From: an uncultured Bacilli bacterium | Lineage (GTDB): Bacteria; Bacillota_I; Bacilli_A; RF39; UBA660 | Direction: 5' to 3' | Length of the DNA stretch: 64,000 nucleotides | Assembly: GCA_934091055.1 (NCBI GenBank) | Contig: CAKOKN010000003.1 | Coordinates: 1-64,000, forward strand | In this document: positions 8,909 through 16,545 of the stretch, piece after piece | Layout of the letters: each line of letters starts with the position of its first letter | Position numbering within the stretch: position 1 is the stretch's first letter | Translations under genes and position numbers: made by a program | The notes under the pieces: model-generated | Told to the model about the DNA's origin: nothing | The model's input: only the letters and a program-made list of their open reading frames with translations | The model's database searches: none

Positions 8909-9613
8909 ATGAAAAAAAATAATGATTCTTTATTTAGAGGTTTTTATGATAAGAAGACTGTAGAAAGAATAGATAAGAAGATCAGTCTACTTGGTTATAA
9001 TTGTAAATATGATGCTTATACTTTTCTTAGTATTAGACTTATTACTTCAATATTATTATTTATACTTGTACTTGTAATGTTTACTTATGGTTATATCTTT
9101 TCAATTATGATAGTAGTTATTTATTATTATTTATTTGAAAAGATATTCTTAGATAAGAAGATTAAAGCTAGAGCTAGTAAGCTTAATATAGAAGCTATAT
9201 ACTTTTTTGAAGTTCTTACTTTGTCTTTGCAGACTGGTAGGAATTTATCTGAAGCAATATCTGTTACTATTAATAGTGTTGATTCTGAACTTTCTATGGA
9301 GTTTAAGAGAGCTTTTAGAGAGACAAAGTTTGGTAAAAGTCTTACTGAGAGTTTAGTTGATATGCAGAAGAATATACCTTCGGATAATATTAATAATATT
9401 ATTCTTGCTTTGACACAGGCTAATATTTATGGTAGTAGTATTATTGAGACTATGTATAATCAGATTGATTATTTAAGAGAGAAGAGAAAGATGGAAGTTA
9501 AGTCAGCAATTTCTAAAGTTCCTACGAAGATTAGTATTGTTTCTGTATTCTTCTTTATTCCTCTTATACTTTTAATTATATTGGGTCCTGTAATTGTTAA
9601 GTATATTGGATAA
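8909..9613 (+). CDS. tadC: Tad platform protein TadC (T2SSF family)
   Basis: A 234-residue second platform subunit with two helices at about 40-85, the T2SSF domain around IEAIYFFEVLTLSLQTGRNL and FKRAFRETKFGKSLTESL, and two C-terminal helices. It is the last gene of the six-gene operon; the yebC promoter follows. No TadV-type prepilin peptidase, secretin or TPR lipoprotein is present, as expected for a Gram-positive-like envelope, though the missing peptidase must be supplied elsewhere (see 26737). Confidence 0.88.
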   Translation: MKKNNDSLFRGFYDKKTVERIDKKISLLGYNCKYDAYTFLSIRLITSILLFILVLVMFTYGYIFSIMIVVIYYYLFEKIFLDKKIKARASKLNIEAIYFFEVLTLSLQTGRNLSEAISVTINSVDSELSMEFKRAFRETKFGKSLTESLVDMQKNIPSDNINNIILALTQANIYGSSIIETMYNQIDYLREKRKMEVKSAISKVPTKISIVSVFFFIPLILLIILGPVIVKYIG

Positions 9614-9628
9614 ATGTTGTTAATATAC

Positions 9629-9657
9629 TTGACTATAGAGATATTTTGGTTTATTAT
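9629..9657 (+). promoter_or_regulatory. yebC promoter
   Basis: -35 TTGACT (9629-9634), 17-bp spacer, -10 TATTAT (9652-9657). Confidence 0.8.
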
Positions 9658-9688
9658 ATAAAAGTAAATTATATGGGGAGGGATAAGT

Positions 9689-10408
9689 ATGTCAGGTCAT
9701 AGTAAATGGTCTACTATAAAAAGAAAAAAAGGAGCTATTGATGCAGAGAGAAGTAAGATATTTCAAAAACTTGCTAAAGAACTTTATGTAGCTGCTAAAA
9801 GTGGAGATCCAAATCCGGATAATAATTCTTCACTTAGAATGGTAGTAGAGAAAGCTAAGGCAGAGAATATGCCTAAGGCTAATATAGAGTCTGCAATTAA
9901 TAAGGCTAAAAATAAAAGTAGTGATGAAAATTTTGAATCAGTTAGATATGAGGGTTATGGACCTAATGGTATTGCAATAATGATAGATTGTCTTACTGAT
10001 AATAAGAATAGAACTGCGGGGTTTGTTAGAAGTACTTTAACTAAACGTGGTGGTAATCTAGGTACTGATGGATCTGTTAGTTATCTATTTGAAAGAAAAG
10101 GAGTTATTGTTTTAGAAAAAGTTTATGATGAGGATAAACTTATGGAAGATGTTCTTTCTTTAGATATATTAGATTTTATTAGTGATGAAGATAGTTATAT
10201 AATATATACAGATTCTAATAGTTTTATAGAAGTTAAGGATGCTCTTGTTAATGAGGGTTATGATAAATTTATTGTAAGTGAAGTTACTTTTGTACCTAAT
10301 AGTTATATTTCTTTGGATGAAGAAGGGTATGAGAAAGTTAGTGCACTTATTGATGCTTTAAATGATTTAGATGATGTTCAAGCTGTTTATTCTAATTTAG
10401 AAATGTAG
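9689..10408 (+). CDS. YebC/PmpR family protein
   Basis: A 239-residue YebC-family protein, full length. The signature start SGHSKWSTIKRKKGAID and the core NMPKANIESAINKAKNK and YEGYGPNGIAIMIDCLTDNKNRT are clear. Members are described as DNA-binding regulators, and some relieve ribosome stalling at proline stretches; which applies here cannot be told from sequence. Own promoter, GGGGAGGGA ribosome site, cytoplasmic. Confidence 0.95.
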   Translation: MSGHSKWSTIKRKKGAIDAERSKIFQKLAKELYVAAKSGDPNPDNNSSLRMVVEKAKAENMPKANIESAINKAKNKSSDENFESVRYEGYGPNGIAIMIDCLTDNKNRTAGFVRSTLTKRGGNLGTDGSVSYLFERKGVIVLEKVYDEDKLMEDVLSLDILDFISDEDSYIIYTDSNSFIEVKDALVNEGYDKFIVSEVTFVPNSYISLDEEGYEKVSALIDALNDLDDVQAVYSNLEM

Positions 10409-10420
10409 ATAAAATTTTTA

Positions 10421-10449
10421 TTGATATATATTTAAAAATATGTTATTAT
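10421..10449 (+). promoter_or_regulatory. Promoter of TasA-like gene pair
   Basis: -35 TTGATA (10421-10426), 17-bp spacer, extended -10 TGTTATTAT (hexamer 10444-10449). Confidence 0.75.
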
Positions 10450-10482
10450 ATTATTAGATAGAATAATAGTAGAGGTGATATA

Positions 10483-11091
10483 ATGGAGTTTAGAAAATTA
10501 ATTTATACTTTGGCATTCACGACTGCTATTGTTTTTTTCTTTGTAATTAGTGGTTCTTATGCCTATTACACTTTAGATAATGGTACTTCACTTGATGTTA
10601 CTACAAGTGAGTTTGATAGTGGAGTTGCTGTTGTATTTACACAACAAGAATATATTAATACTAAAACAGGAGTCCCTATTGCTGCTAGTGATGTTGATAG
10701 ATATGCTAGTAAGTCAGTGTTCATAATTGATCCAGATGAGTCTGTTCTTCAAGGATTTAATGTATCAGTGACTGTTAGCTTGGTTGATATCTCTATAGCA
10801 GATGAACTTAAAGTTAGTGATTTTAAGTATGATTTAACTTGTAATGATGGTACTACTGATACTGTTTTGACTAATGGTATACGTACAGGAACAGATTTTA
10901 CTAGTGAGGTATTAACAAATAATAGACTTGTACTTGGTACACTTAGTACTGCTAATAATACTTTAGATATAAATAAAAATTATACTTGTACTTTGAGAGT
11001 ATGGTTACAAGATTCAGGTGGTTCTCAAAATACACTTATGAATAAGAATTTTTCTGGATTGGTAAAAGTTAATTCAGTATTTAAGAAATAG
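10483..11091 (+). CDS. Secreted TasA/camelysin-like protein
   Basis: A 202-residue exported protein. A hydrophobic N terminus (about residues 7-25) ends in SGSYAYYTLDNG, the Ala-Tyr cleavage context seen in TasA/CalY-type precursors that are cut by SipW-like signal peptidases. The mature part is predicted beta-rich with three Cys. Its C-terminal motif LRVWLQDS...MNKNFSGLVKVNS matches the neighbour's IYIWLQGS...DNKTFSAKISADS, so the two are paralogs. The next gene starts 11 nt after its stop. TasA-like proteins form biofilm fibres; that function is inference here, and no signal peptidase gene is in the window. Confidence 0.65.
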   Translation: MEFRKLIYTLAFTTAIVFFFVISGSYAYYTLDNGTSLDVTTSEFDSGVAVVFTQQEYINTKTGVPIAASDVDRYASKSVFIIDPDESVLQGFNVSVTVSLVDISIADELKVSDFKYDLTCNDGTTDTVLTNGIRTGTDFTSEVLTNNRLVLGTLSTANNTLDINKNYTCTLRVWLQDSGGSQNTLMNKNFSGLVKVNSVFKK

Positions 11092-11102
11092 AGAGGTTTT
11101 TT

Positions 11103-11654
11103 ATGAAAGATAAGAAAAAATTAATGATTTCAATTACTGTTATATTAATTATTGTAGTACTAGTTTGTGGTGCTACGGTAGCTTTCTTGTATTCTAGGAC
11201 TAATGAAGGTGATGCTGGAGCAGATACTGGTAAGTTAGATATTTCTTATTCAATAACACCGAAGAGTATTACAGGTAACTTACTTCCTACGGCTTCTAGA
11301 AGCGATGGATTAGTTGCTACTGCTGTTGCTAAACTTAATGCTGGTAGTGTAAGTGGGGCATTTAATATATATATTACTCCTACTTCAATAGATGGACTTA
11401 ATATTGATGCATTGATTTGGGAAGTAGAGGGAGTAAATAATGGTAGTGTAGTTTATACTAATAGTGGGAATTTTAGTACTGCTACTAAGGATACTCCTAT
11501 AAAGATTGTTAATGCTTATAATCTTTTAACTACTGATACTACTTTTACTATTTATATATGGCTTCAAGGAAGTAAGCTTACTACAGCAATTGATAATAAA
11601 ACATTTTCTGCTAAAATAAGTGCGGATTCTGTGAATGTTACGGGAACTTTTTAA
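11103..11654 (+). CDS. Secreted TasA-like protein, paralog of upstream gene
   Basis: A 183-residue secreted protein with signal helix 7-29 and a cleavage region GATVAFLYSRTN. The mature domain has no cysteine. The C-terminal motif TIYIWLQGS...NKTFSAKISADSVN repeats that of the upstream protein, so a shared fold is likely. A GAGAGG ribosome site lies in the 11-nt gap, and a strong terminator follows. Together they look like a two-subunit surface or matrix product made next to the Tad genes. Function is inferred only from the leader and the paired arrangement. Confidence 0.6.
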   Translation: MKDKKKLMISITVILIIVVLVCGATVAFLYSRTNEGDAGADTGKLDISYSITPKSITGNLLPTASRSDGLVATAVAKLNAGSVSGAFNIYITPTSIDGLNIDALIWEVEGVNNGSVVYTNSGNFSTATKDTPIKIVNAYNLLTTDTTFTIYIWLQGSKLTTAIDNKTFSAKISADSVNVTGTF

Positions 11655-11662
11655 AGAAAATT

Positions 11663-11699
11663 AAGTAAACTTATAGTTTATTTACTTTCTTTTTTTTTG
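11663..11699 (+). terminator. Terminator after TasA-like pair
   Basis: AAGTAAA (11663-11669) pairs with TTTACTT (11681-11687), followed by C and nine T. Confidence 0.9.
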
Positions 11700-11729
11700 A
11701 ATGTATAGTATACTTAATATGGTGATAGA

Positions 11730-12761
11730 ATGAATGGCACACTTATTATCAATATAAATAATATCGAAGATGTTAAAAAAATAAATAATGATACTAAGTA
11801 TATTAATTTTTCTATTGATAGTATAAATGCCGATGTAATTGATTATTTTCTTTTAAATGGACAAAAGTTTTTTTATAGTAGTAGCTTAAAAGATAAAGAA
11901 GGTTTTGTTTTTGTAGATTATAATACATTTAAGAATGGGGAATTAGTAGTTACTAATATAATTGATAATATGCCACTTAATTTGAGTAATTTGGAAAAGA
12001 TAAGATATTTATATGTGACTTTAGGTAGGGGGCTTAATATTGATATTAATACTATTGAAAGTAAGAATGATAGTTTAGATTTTAGAAGTATTAGTTCTGT
12101 AGGCAATATTTGGAGTTCTATATGTAGTAGAAGAGTAAATGAAGATATTATTAGTAGAATATTTATGTATTTATGTTCTAGACTTAATATTAAGAGTGAA
12201 GTTATATATGATGATAACTATAAAAATAAAATATATATTGATGAAGAATATATAACTGTTTCTTTATATCAAGATATGTATAATATACAAGGAGGATTTA
12301 TTACTGAGTATTTTGATAATTATAATGATAATATAGAAGTTGATAAGAAGATAGGTTATATTAAAGATGATTATATGAATAATAAACTTGATAGTATATT
12401 AAGTAGAATTAAGTATGATAGTGATAGCTTTGTTTTTGATGTTTTATCTTTAACTAGTAGAATGTTTCAAGTTAGAAATATGGGTAATTTAGAAATGGCT
12501 AAAATATATAGAGGTATCTTTGATAAATATTGTTCTCAGTATAAAGTGGAAATAAATAACTTCTTTTTAAATAATTCTAAAGGACAAAAAAAGCATTTTG
12601 TTTTAATTAGTTATGAAGATAAAATATATAGTTTTGATTATGACAAAGGATGTTTTGTTAAAATGAATATAGAATTTATAAATTATAATCTTAAGATTAA
12701 TAAGATGGGTATCTATAAAGAAGAGAATTTTAATTTTAAAGAAAAGGGATTGATAGTATGA
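11730..12761 (+). CDS. Unknown protein, possible transglutaminase-like fold
   Basis: A 343-residue cytoplasmic-looking protein that I do not recognise. Order and context of Cys132 (WSSICSRRVNEDIISRIFMY), His289 (KKHFVLISYEDKIYSFDYDK) and Asp303 resemble the Cys-His-Asp layout of transglutaminase-like cysteine enzymes, and YLYVTLGRGLNID near 94-106 resembles the helix before that core. This is a weak resemblance. It overlaps the CNNM/CBS membrane gene by 4 nt (ATGA), so the two are co-translated. -10 TATACT at 11709-11714 leaves a leader of about 9 nt with GGTGAT as ribosome site. Confidence 0.45.
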   Translation: MNGTLIININNIEDVKKINNDTKYINFSIDSINADVIDYFLLNGQKFFYSSSLKDKEGFVFVDYNTFKNGELVVTNIIDNMPLNLSNLEKIRYLYVTLGRGLNIDINTIESKNDSLDFRSISSVGNIWSSICSRRVNEDIISRIFMYLCSRLNIKSEVIYDDNYKNKIYIDEEYITVSLYQDMYNIQGGFITEYFDNYNDNIEVDKKIGYIKDDYMNNKLDSILSRIKYDSDSFVFDVLSLTSRMFQVRNMGNLEMAKIYRGIFDKYCSQYKVEINNFFLNNSKGQKKHFVLISYEDKIYSFDYDKGCFVKMNIEFINYNLKINKMGIYKEENFNFKEKGLIV

Positions 12762-13687
12762 TTTTAGTTATTTTATTTTTACTTTTTGTTTTAATGTTTT
12801 GTTCTATATTAGAAGTTTCTTTTTCAAGCCTTAATATTATTAGAATTAAGAAACTTATGGAAAAGAAAAATAAGAGAGCAAAGGTAATATATGATTTATA
12901 TCAGAAATATTCGGAAGTACTTACTACAATACTTATTATTAATTGTATTGCCAGTGTATCAATATCTTCGATTACAGTTTATTATTTTACTAATATATAT
13001 GGGGATGGATGCGTAGCTTTAGTTACTTTAATTCTTACATTGATAATACTTATATTTACAGAGATTATTCCTAAGATACTCGGAAGAGAATATGCTGAAG
13101 ATTTTGCTTTAAAGTATGGTTTTGTTTTGAAATATTTAATATTTGTTTTTGCTCCGATTAATAAATTAATTAATATTTTTGAAAGTAAAGTAAAAAACAA
13201 TCATAAAGTTACGGCGACTAAAGATGAATTAGTAGAGATAGTTAAAACAATAAAAGATGAAGGAATTATTGAAGAGAAAGAGAGTAACTTTATTCAGAAA
13301 GCAGTTATTTTGAAAAAACTTAAAGTTCAAAATATTATGATAAATAAAGATTTGGTTTCTTATTTATATGATACTGATTCTTCAGATAAAGTAAAGAAGT
13401 GTATATTTAAGGATAATCACGATCGTATACCTATAATTACTAAAGATAACAAAGTAGTTGGTATACTATATGAAGTTGATTTATTAGATGAAATACTTAA
13501 TAATGGTACTCTTAGTATTGCTAATAATGTTAAAGAGCCCATTACAGTAAGTAGAAGTACTAACTTATCTTCTTGTTTAGAATTACTACATTCTGCGAGA
13601 GCACATATGGCGATAGTAACTGATAGAGATAATAATTTTTTGGGAATAGTTACTATGGAGGATATTATAGCAGAACTTATGGAATAA
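12758..13687 (+). CDS. CNNM/CBS-domain membrane protein (HlyC/CorC-like)
   Basis: A 309-residue membrane protein with a CNNM transmembrane domain (helices about 1-22, 50-75, 83-105, 120-140, including FTEIIPKILGREYAEDFAL) followed by two CBS domains (about 185-240 and 245-305, ending FLGIVTMEDIIAEL). Members export or sense divalent cations such as Mg2+. The C-terminal CorC_HlyC domain of longer family members is absent. The AUGA overlap with the upstream unknown gene suggests a shared role. Cation specificity cannot be read from sequence. Confidence 0.82.
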   Translation: MILVILFLLFVLMFCSILEVSFSSLNIIRIKKLMEKKNKRAKVIYDLYQKYSEVLTTILIINCIASVSISSITVYYFTNIYGDGCVALVTLILTLIILIFTEIIPKILGREYAEDFALKYGFVLKYLIFVFAPINKLINIFESKVKNNHKVTATKDELVEIVKTIKDEGIIEEKESNFIQKAVILKKLKVQNIMINKDLVSYLYDTDSSDKVKKCIFKDNHDRIPIITKDNKVVGILYEVDLLDEILNNGTLSIANNVKEPITVSRSTNLSSCLELLHSARAHMAIVTDRDNNFLGIVTMEDIIAELME

Positions 13688-13714
13688 AAAGAACTACTTG
13701 TTGTAGCTCTTTTG
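13686..13714. terminator. Bidirectional terminator
   Basis: AGAACTAC (13690-13697) and GTAGCTCT (13703-13710) pair with one A-C mismatch, flanked by AAAA and TTTT. It serves the CNNM gene on plus and the sigma gene on minus. Confidence 0.75.
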
Positions 13715-14419
13715 TTTTATTCTTTTTTTATTAGTATCTTTGTAATTAATTACTTCTCTTTTAATAAGTTCTGTTCTTATTTTTTTAACTGTAGCTTTAA
13801 TCTTTCTAGATATTAAAGTTTCTGTTGTATTAAACATTTCAGCAATTTCTTTTTGTTTATATCTTTTATCATAGAAGCCAAAGTATAATTTAATTCTTAC
13901 TTTTTCTTCATATGGTAATTCTTCAATAATTTCATTAAGTATTTCATAGGTTACTTCTTTCATAAGTTTGTCTTCAATAGAAGTGTTATTATTATCTAAT
14001 GAGTTTATTAATTGTAATTTGTTTGTATCGTCACCATCAGTACCATTATTGACTGATATTACATTGTCAATACTTTCTATTTGTGGTAGATGTTTTTGCT
14101 TTCTTATGTGCATTAATATTTCATTATCTATACATCTAGAGGCATAGGTTGAGAATAATATATTTTTTTCACTATTGAAAGTTTCAACAGCTTTAATTAA
14201 TCCTATAATACCAATAGATACTAGTTCTTCCTTATCTTCATCTACTTCTTTAAATTTATTTAAAACTTCAAATATTACTAGTTTAATATTATGTTCTATT
14301 AGTTTTTGTTTAGCTTCTTTATTATTATTTTTAATTTCTTTAATTAGTTTATTTGTTTCTTCTTTTGATAATACTTCTGGTAGATTGTTAATGTTGATAA
14401 GAAAATCTCTTCTTTTCAT
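13694..14419 (-). CDS. Sporulation-type sigma-70 factor (SigE/SigK-like)
   Basis: A 241-residue sigma factor. The order LPEVLSKEETNKLI, then EAKQKLIEHNIKLVIFEV (region 2.1), SIGIIGLIKAVETFN and FSTYASRCIDNEILMHIRK (regions 2.3-2.4), and ELPYEEKVRIKLYFGFYDK with a region 4 helix-turn-helix (QKEIAEMFNTTETLISRKI) matches mother-cell sigma factors SigE and SigK. No SigE-type membrane pro-sequence is visible; the N terminus is only ~10 residues longer than the conserved start. AAAGGGGGG ribosome site. It lies 24 nt downstream of a decayed paralog, so the two probably formed an operon. Confidence 0.85.
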   Translation of the reverse strand: MKRRDFLININNLPEVLSKEETNKLIKEIKNNNKEAKQKLIEHNIKLVIFEVLNKFKEVDEDKEELVSIGIIGLIKAVETFNSEKNILFSTYASRCIDNEILMHIRKQKHLPQIESIDNVISVNNGTDGDDTNKLQLINSLDNNNTSIEDKLMKEVTYEILNEIIEELPYEEKVRIKLYFGFYDKRYKQKEIAEMFNTTETLISRKIKATVKKIRTELIKREVINYKDTNKKRIKQKSYNK

Positions 14420-14443
14420 ATGTAACCCCCCTTTGTTATTTTT

Positions 14444-15150
14444 TTAAGAAAGTTTTTTCTTTTTTGTAGTATCTTTATGATCAATTATATCTTTTTTAAT
14501 AAGTTTGACCTTTATCATTTCCATAGTTTTTCTAATTATTCTTGAAGTATATGATTGAGTTAAGCCTATTATAGATGCTATTTCTACTTGATTATACATT
14601 TTGTCATAGAAGCCAAAATATAATTTAATTACTTCTTTTTCTTTATCAGGTAATTCTTGGATAGCTTCTTTAATTATGAAAATAATTTCTTTTTTGGAAT
14701 AGTCTTCTTCTAGATTAACATCAGATGGTATTGTATCTATATATCTACATTTATCAGTATTATTATTTCCTTGAGTAGTAAATTCATCATCTAAACTTAT
14801 TATAACATTAGTCTCTGTCGTTTTTTGTTTTCTTAAGTGCATTAGTATTTCATTATCAATACATTTACTTGCATAAGTAGAGAATAAAGCATTCTTTTTG
14901 TTATTATAAGTAGATGCTGCTTTTATTAGACCTATAATTCCAATAGATACTAATTCATCTTTATCATATGTTGTATTTTTAAATTTATGTAATACTTCAG
15001 ATACTACTAGTCTAATGTTATGTTCTATTAATTTTTTTTTGCTTTTTCGTTATTTTTTTGTATTTCTTCGATTAATTTATCTGTTTCTTATTTAGAAAGT
15101 GGTTATGGTAAATATTCTATATTACTAAAAATAGTATTATATATTTTCAT
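14444..15150 (-). pseudogene. Broken paralog of the SigE/SigK-like sigma factor
   Basis: From ATG 15150, behind AGGAGTGATATT, the reading gives MKIYNTIFSNIEYLP, then TAA at 15103-15105, PLSK, TAA at 15088-15090, then ETDKLIEEIQ. The intact paralog reads LPEVLSKEET here, so both stops replace Glu codons. A run of nine A on the minus strand (plus 15032-15040) is one base short of frame. From about 15031 to 14444 the frame is open and well conserved (LIEHNIRLVVSEVLHKF, SIGIIGLIKAASTYN, region 4 QVEIASIIGLTQSYTSRII). Recent inactivation is the simplest reading. An ATG at 14842 could make a 132-residue fragment with regions 3-4 only. Confidence 0.85.
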
Positions 15151-15250
15151 AATATCACTCCTTTTTATTCAAAAACTTCCCCTTGATTGGCATATATGAT
15201 AACATAAAATGGTTAAAAATGCAAATATTTACATCTTTTTCTATTTATGG

Positions 15251-15256
15251 TATGAT
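15251..15256 (+). promoter_or_regulatory. Promoter placing the methyltransferase start at +1
   Basis: -35 TTTACA (15228-15233), 17-bp spacer, extended -10 TGGTATGAT (hexamer 15251-15256). Expected start of transcription is about 15263, on or next to the start codons GTG 15263 / ATG 15266, and no ribosome site is present: a leaderless candidate. Confidence 0.65.
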
Positions 15257-15265
15257 ATAGATGTG

Positions 15266-16456
15266 ATGCGTATGATAGTAAAAATTGATAAATTGGCCCA
15301 TAATTTTAAGGGTATAGCTAGAGTAAATGATAAGGTTGTTTTTGTAGAAAATGTACTTCCTATGGAGATTGTTGATGTTAAAATTGTTAAAGATAAGAAA
15401 CATTATAGTGAGGGAGTAAGTACTAATATTATTGAAAAGAATAGTGATAGAGTAGATAGTATTTGTCCTTACTTTAAAGAATGTGGAGGATGTAGTACGG
15501 GCTATATTAAATATGATAAAGCTTTAATATATAAAAAGAGTATAGTTAAAGATATTATCAAGAAATATGCTGGTTATGACGTTGATCCAGAGATTATTTC
15601 TAATTATCAAAAATATAAATATAGAAATAAAGTTACTTTAAGAGTATTAAATGGGAATCTTGCTTATACTAAAGAGGGTAGTAATGAATTAATTAATATA
15701 AATAAATGTTATTTAGTTAATGACAATATTAATAATATTATAAGTACATTAAATAATATAGATTTGACAGGATTATCAGAAGTTATAATCAGAGGTACTG
15801 ATGATATTATGGTTATATTATATGGTGATATTGATAGTTCTATCATTATTAATGAACTTAAGGATAAAGTTAATAGTATAGTATTAAATGATAAAGTTAT
15901 ATATGGAAATGAATATACCACTATTAAAGTAGGAAAGTATAAGTATGGTATTTATCCTAGATCATTTTTTCAAGTTAATACTGATATGATAAGTAAGTTA
16001 TATGATAAAGTATTAGAGTATGCTGGTACTTCAAAGACTCTTATTGATCTATATTGTGGTGCTGGGACTATTGGGATTTACTTAGCTAAGAATTTTGATA
16101 CTGTTAAGGGTATGGAAATAAATAAAGCAGCGATTGATAGTGCTAACTTAAATAAAAAAATTAATAATATTAATAATATTAGTTTTGAATGTAAGAGTGC
16201 TAATGAAATTAGTAATATTTCTAGTGATGTAGTAGTAGTAGATCCTCCACGTAGTGGTTTAGATAAGAAGACTATTAATACATTATTAGATAGTAGTTCT
16301 AAAAAAATAGTATATGTATCTTGTGATCCAATTACTTTAGCAAGAGATTTAAATATATTAAAAGAAAGATATGAACTTAAGGATATTACATTATTTGATA
16401 TGTTTCAGAATACTAGACACATAGAAACAGTTTGTAATTTGGATAGAAAAAATTAA
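15266..16456 (+). CDS. 23S rRNA (uracil-5-)-methyltransferase, TrmA/RlmD family
   Basis: About 396 residues. It has an N-terminal TRAM-like RNA-binding domain (residues ~5-55), Fe-S cysteines in CPYFKECGGC near 70, then a Rossmann SAM domain with LIDLYCGAGTIGIYLA, DVVVVDPPRSGLD and the nucleophile Cys in VYVSCDPITLARDL. The enzyme makes m5U in RNA from SAM; the choice among RlmC, RlmD and TrmA-type targets is open. The open frame extends up to ATG 15209, but the promoter lies inside that extension, so the start is 15266 (or 15263/15272). A terminator hairpin follows at 16467. Confidence 0.9.
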   Translation: MRMIVKIDKLAHNFKGIARVNDKVVFVENVLPMEIVDVKIVKDKKHYSEGVSTNIIEKNSDRVDSICPYFKECGGCSTGYIKYDKALIYKKSIVKDIIKKYAGYDVDPEIISNYQKYKYRNKVTLRVLNGNLAYTKEGSNELININKCYLVNDNINNIISTLNNIDLTGLSEVIIRGTDDIMVILYGDIDSSIIINELKDKVNSIVLNDKVIYGNEYTTIKVGKYKYGIYPRSFFQVNTDMISKLYDKVLEYAGTSKTLIDLYCGAGTIGIYLAKNFDTVKGMEINKAAIDSANLNKKINNINNISFECKSANEISNISSDVVVVDPPRSGLDKKTINTLLDSSSKKIVYVSCDPITLARDLNILKERYELKDITLFDMFQNTRHIETVCNLDRKN

Positions 16457-16466
16457 TTATATAAAG

Positions 16467-16490
16467 AATAGTTTTAATGACTATTTTTTA
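16467..16490 (+). terminator. Terminator after methyltransferase gene
   Basis: AATAGT (16467-16472) pairs with ACTATT (16480-16485), followed by a T-run. Confidence 0.65.
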
Positions 16491-16545
16491 ATTTTCTCTA
16501 TCAAAGTTTTAAATTATGTTATATAATAGGCAAAGGAGTGATTTT

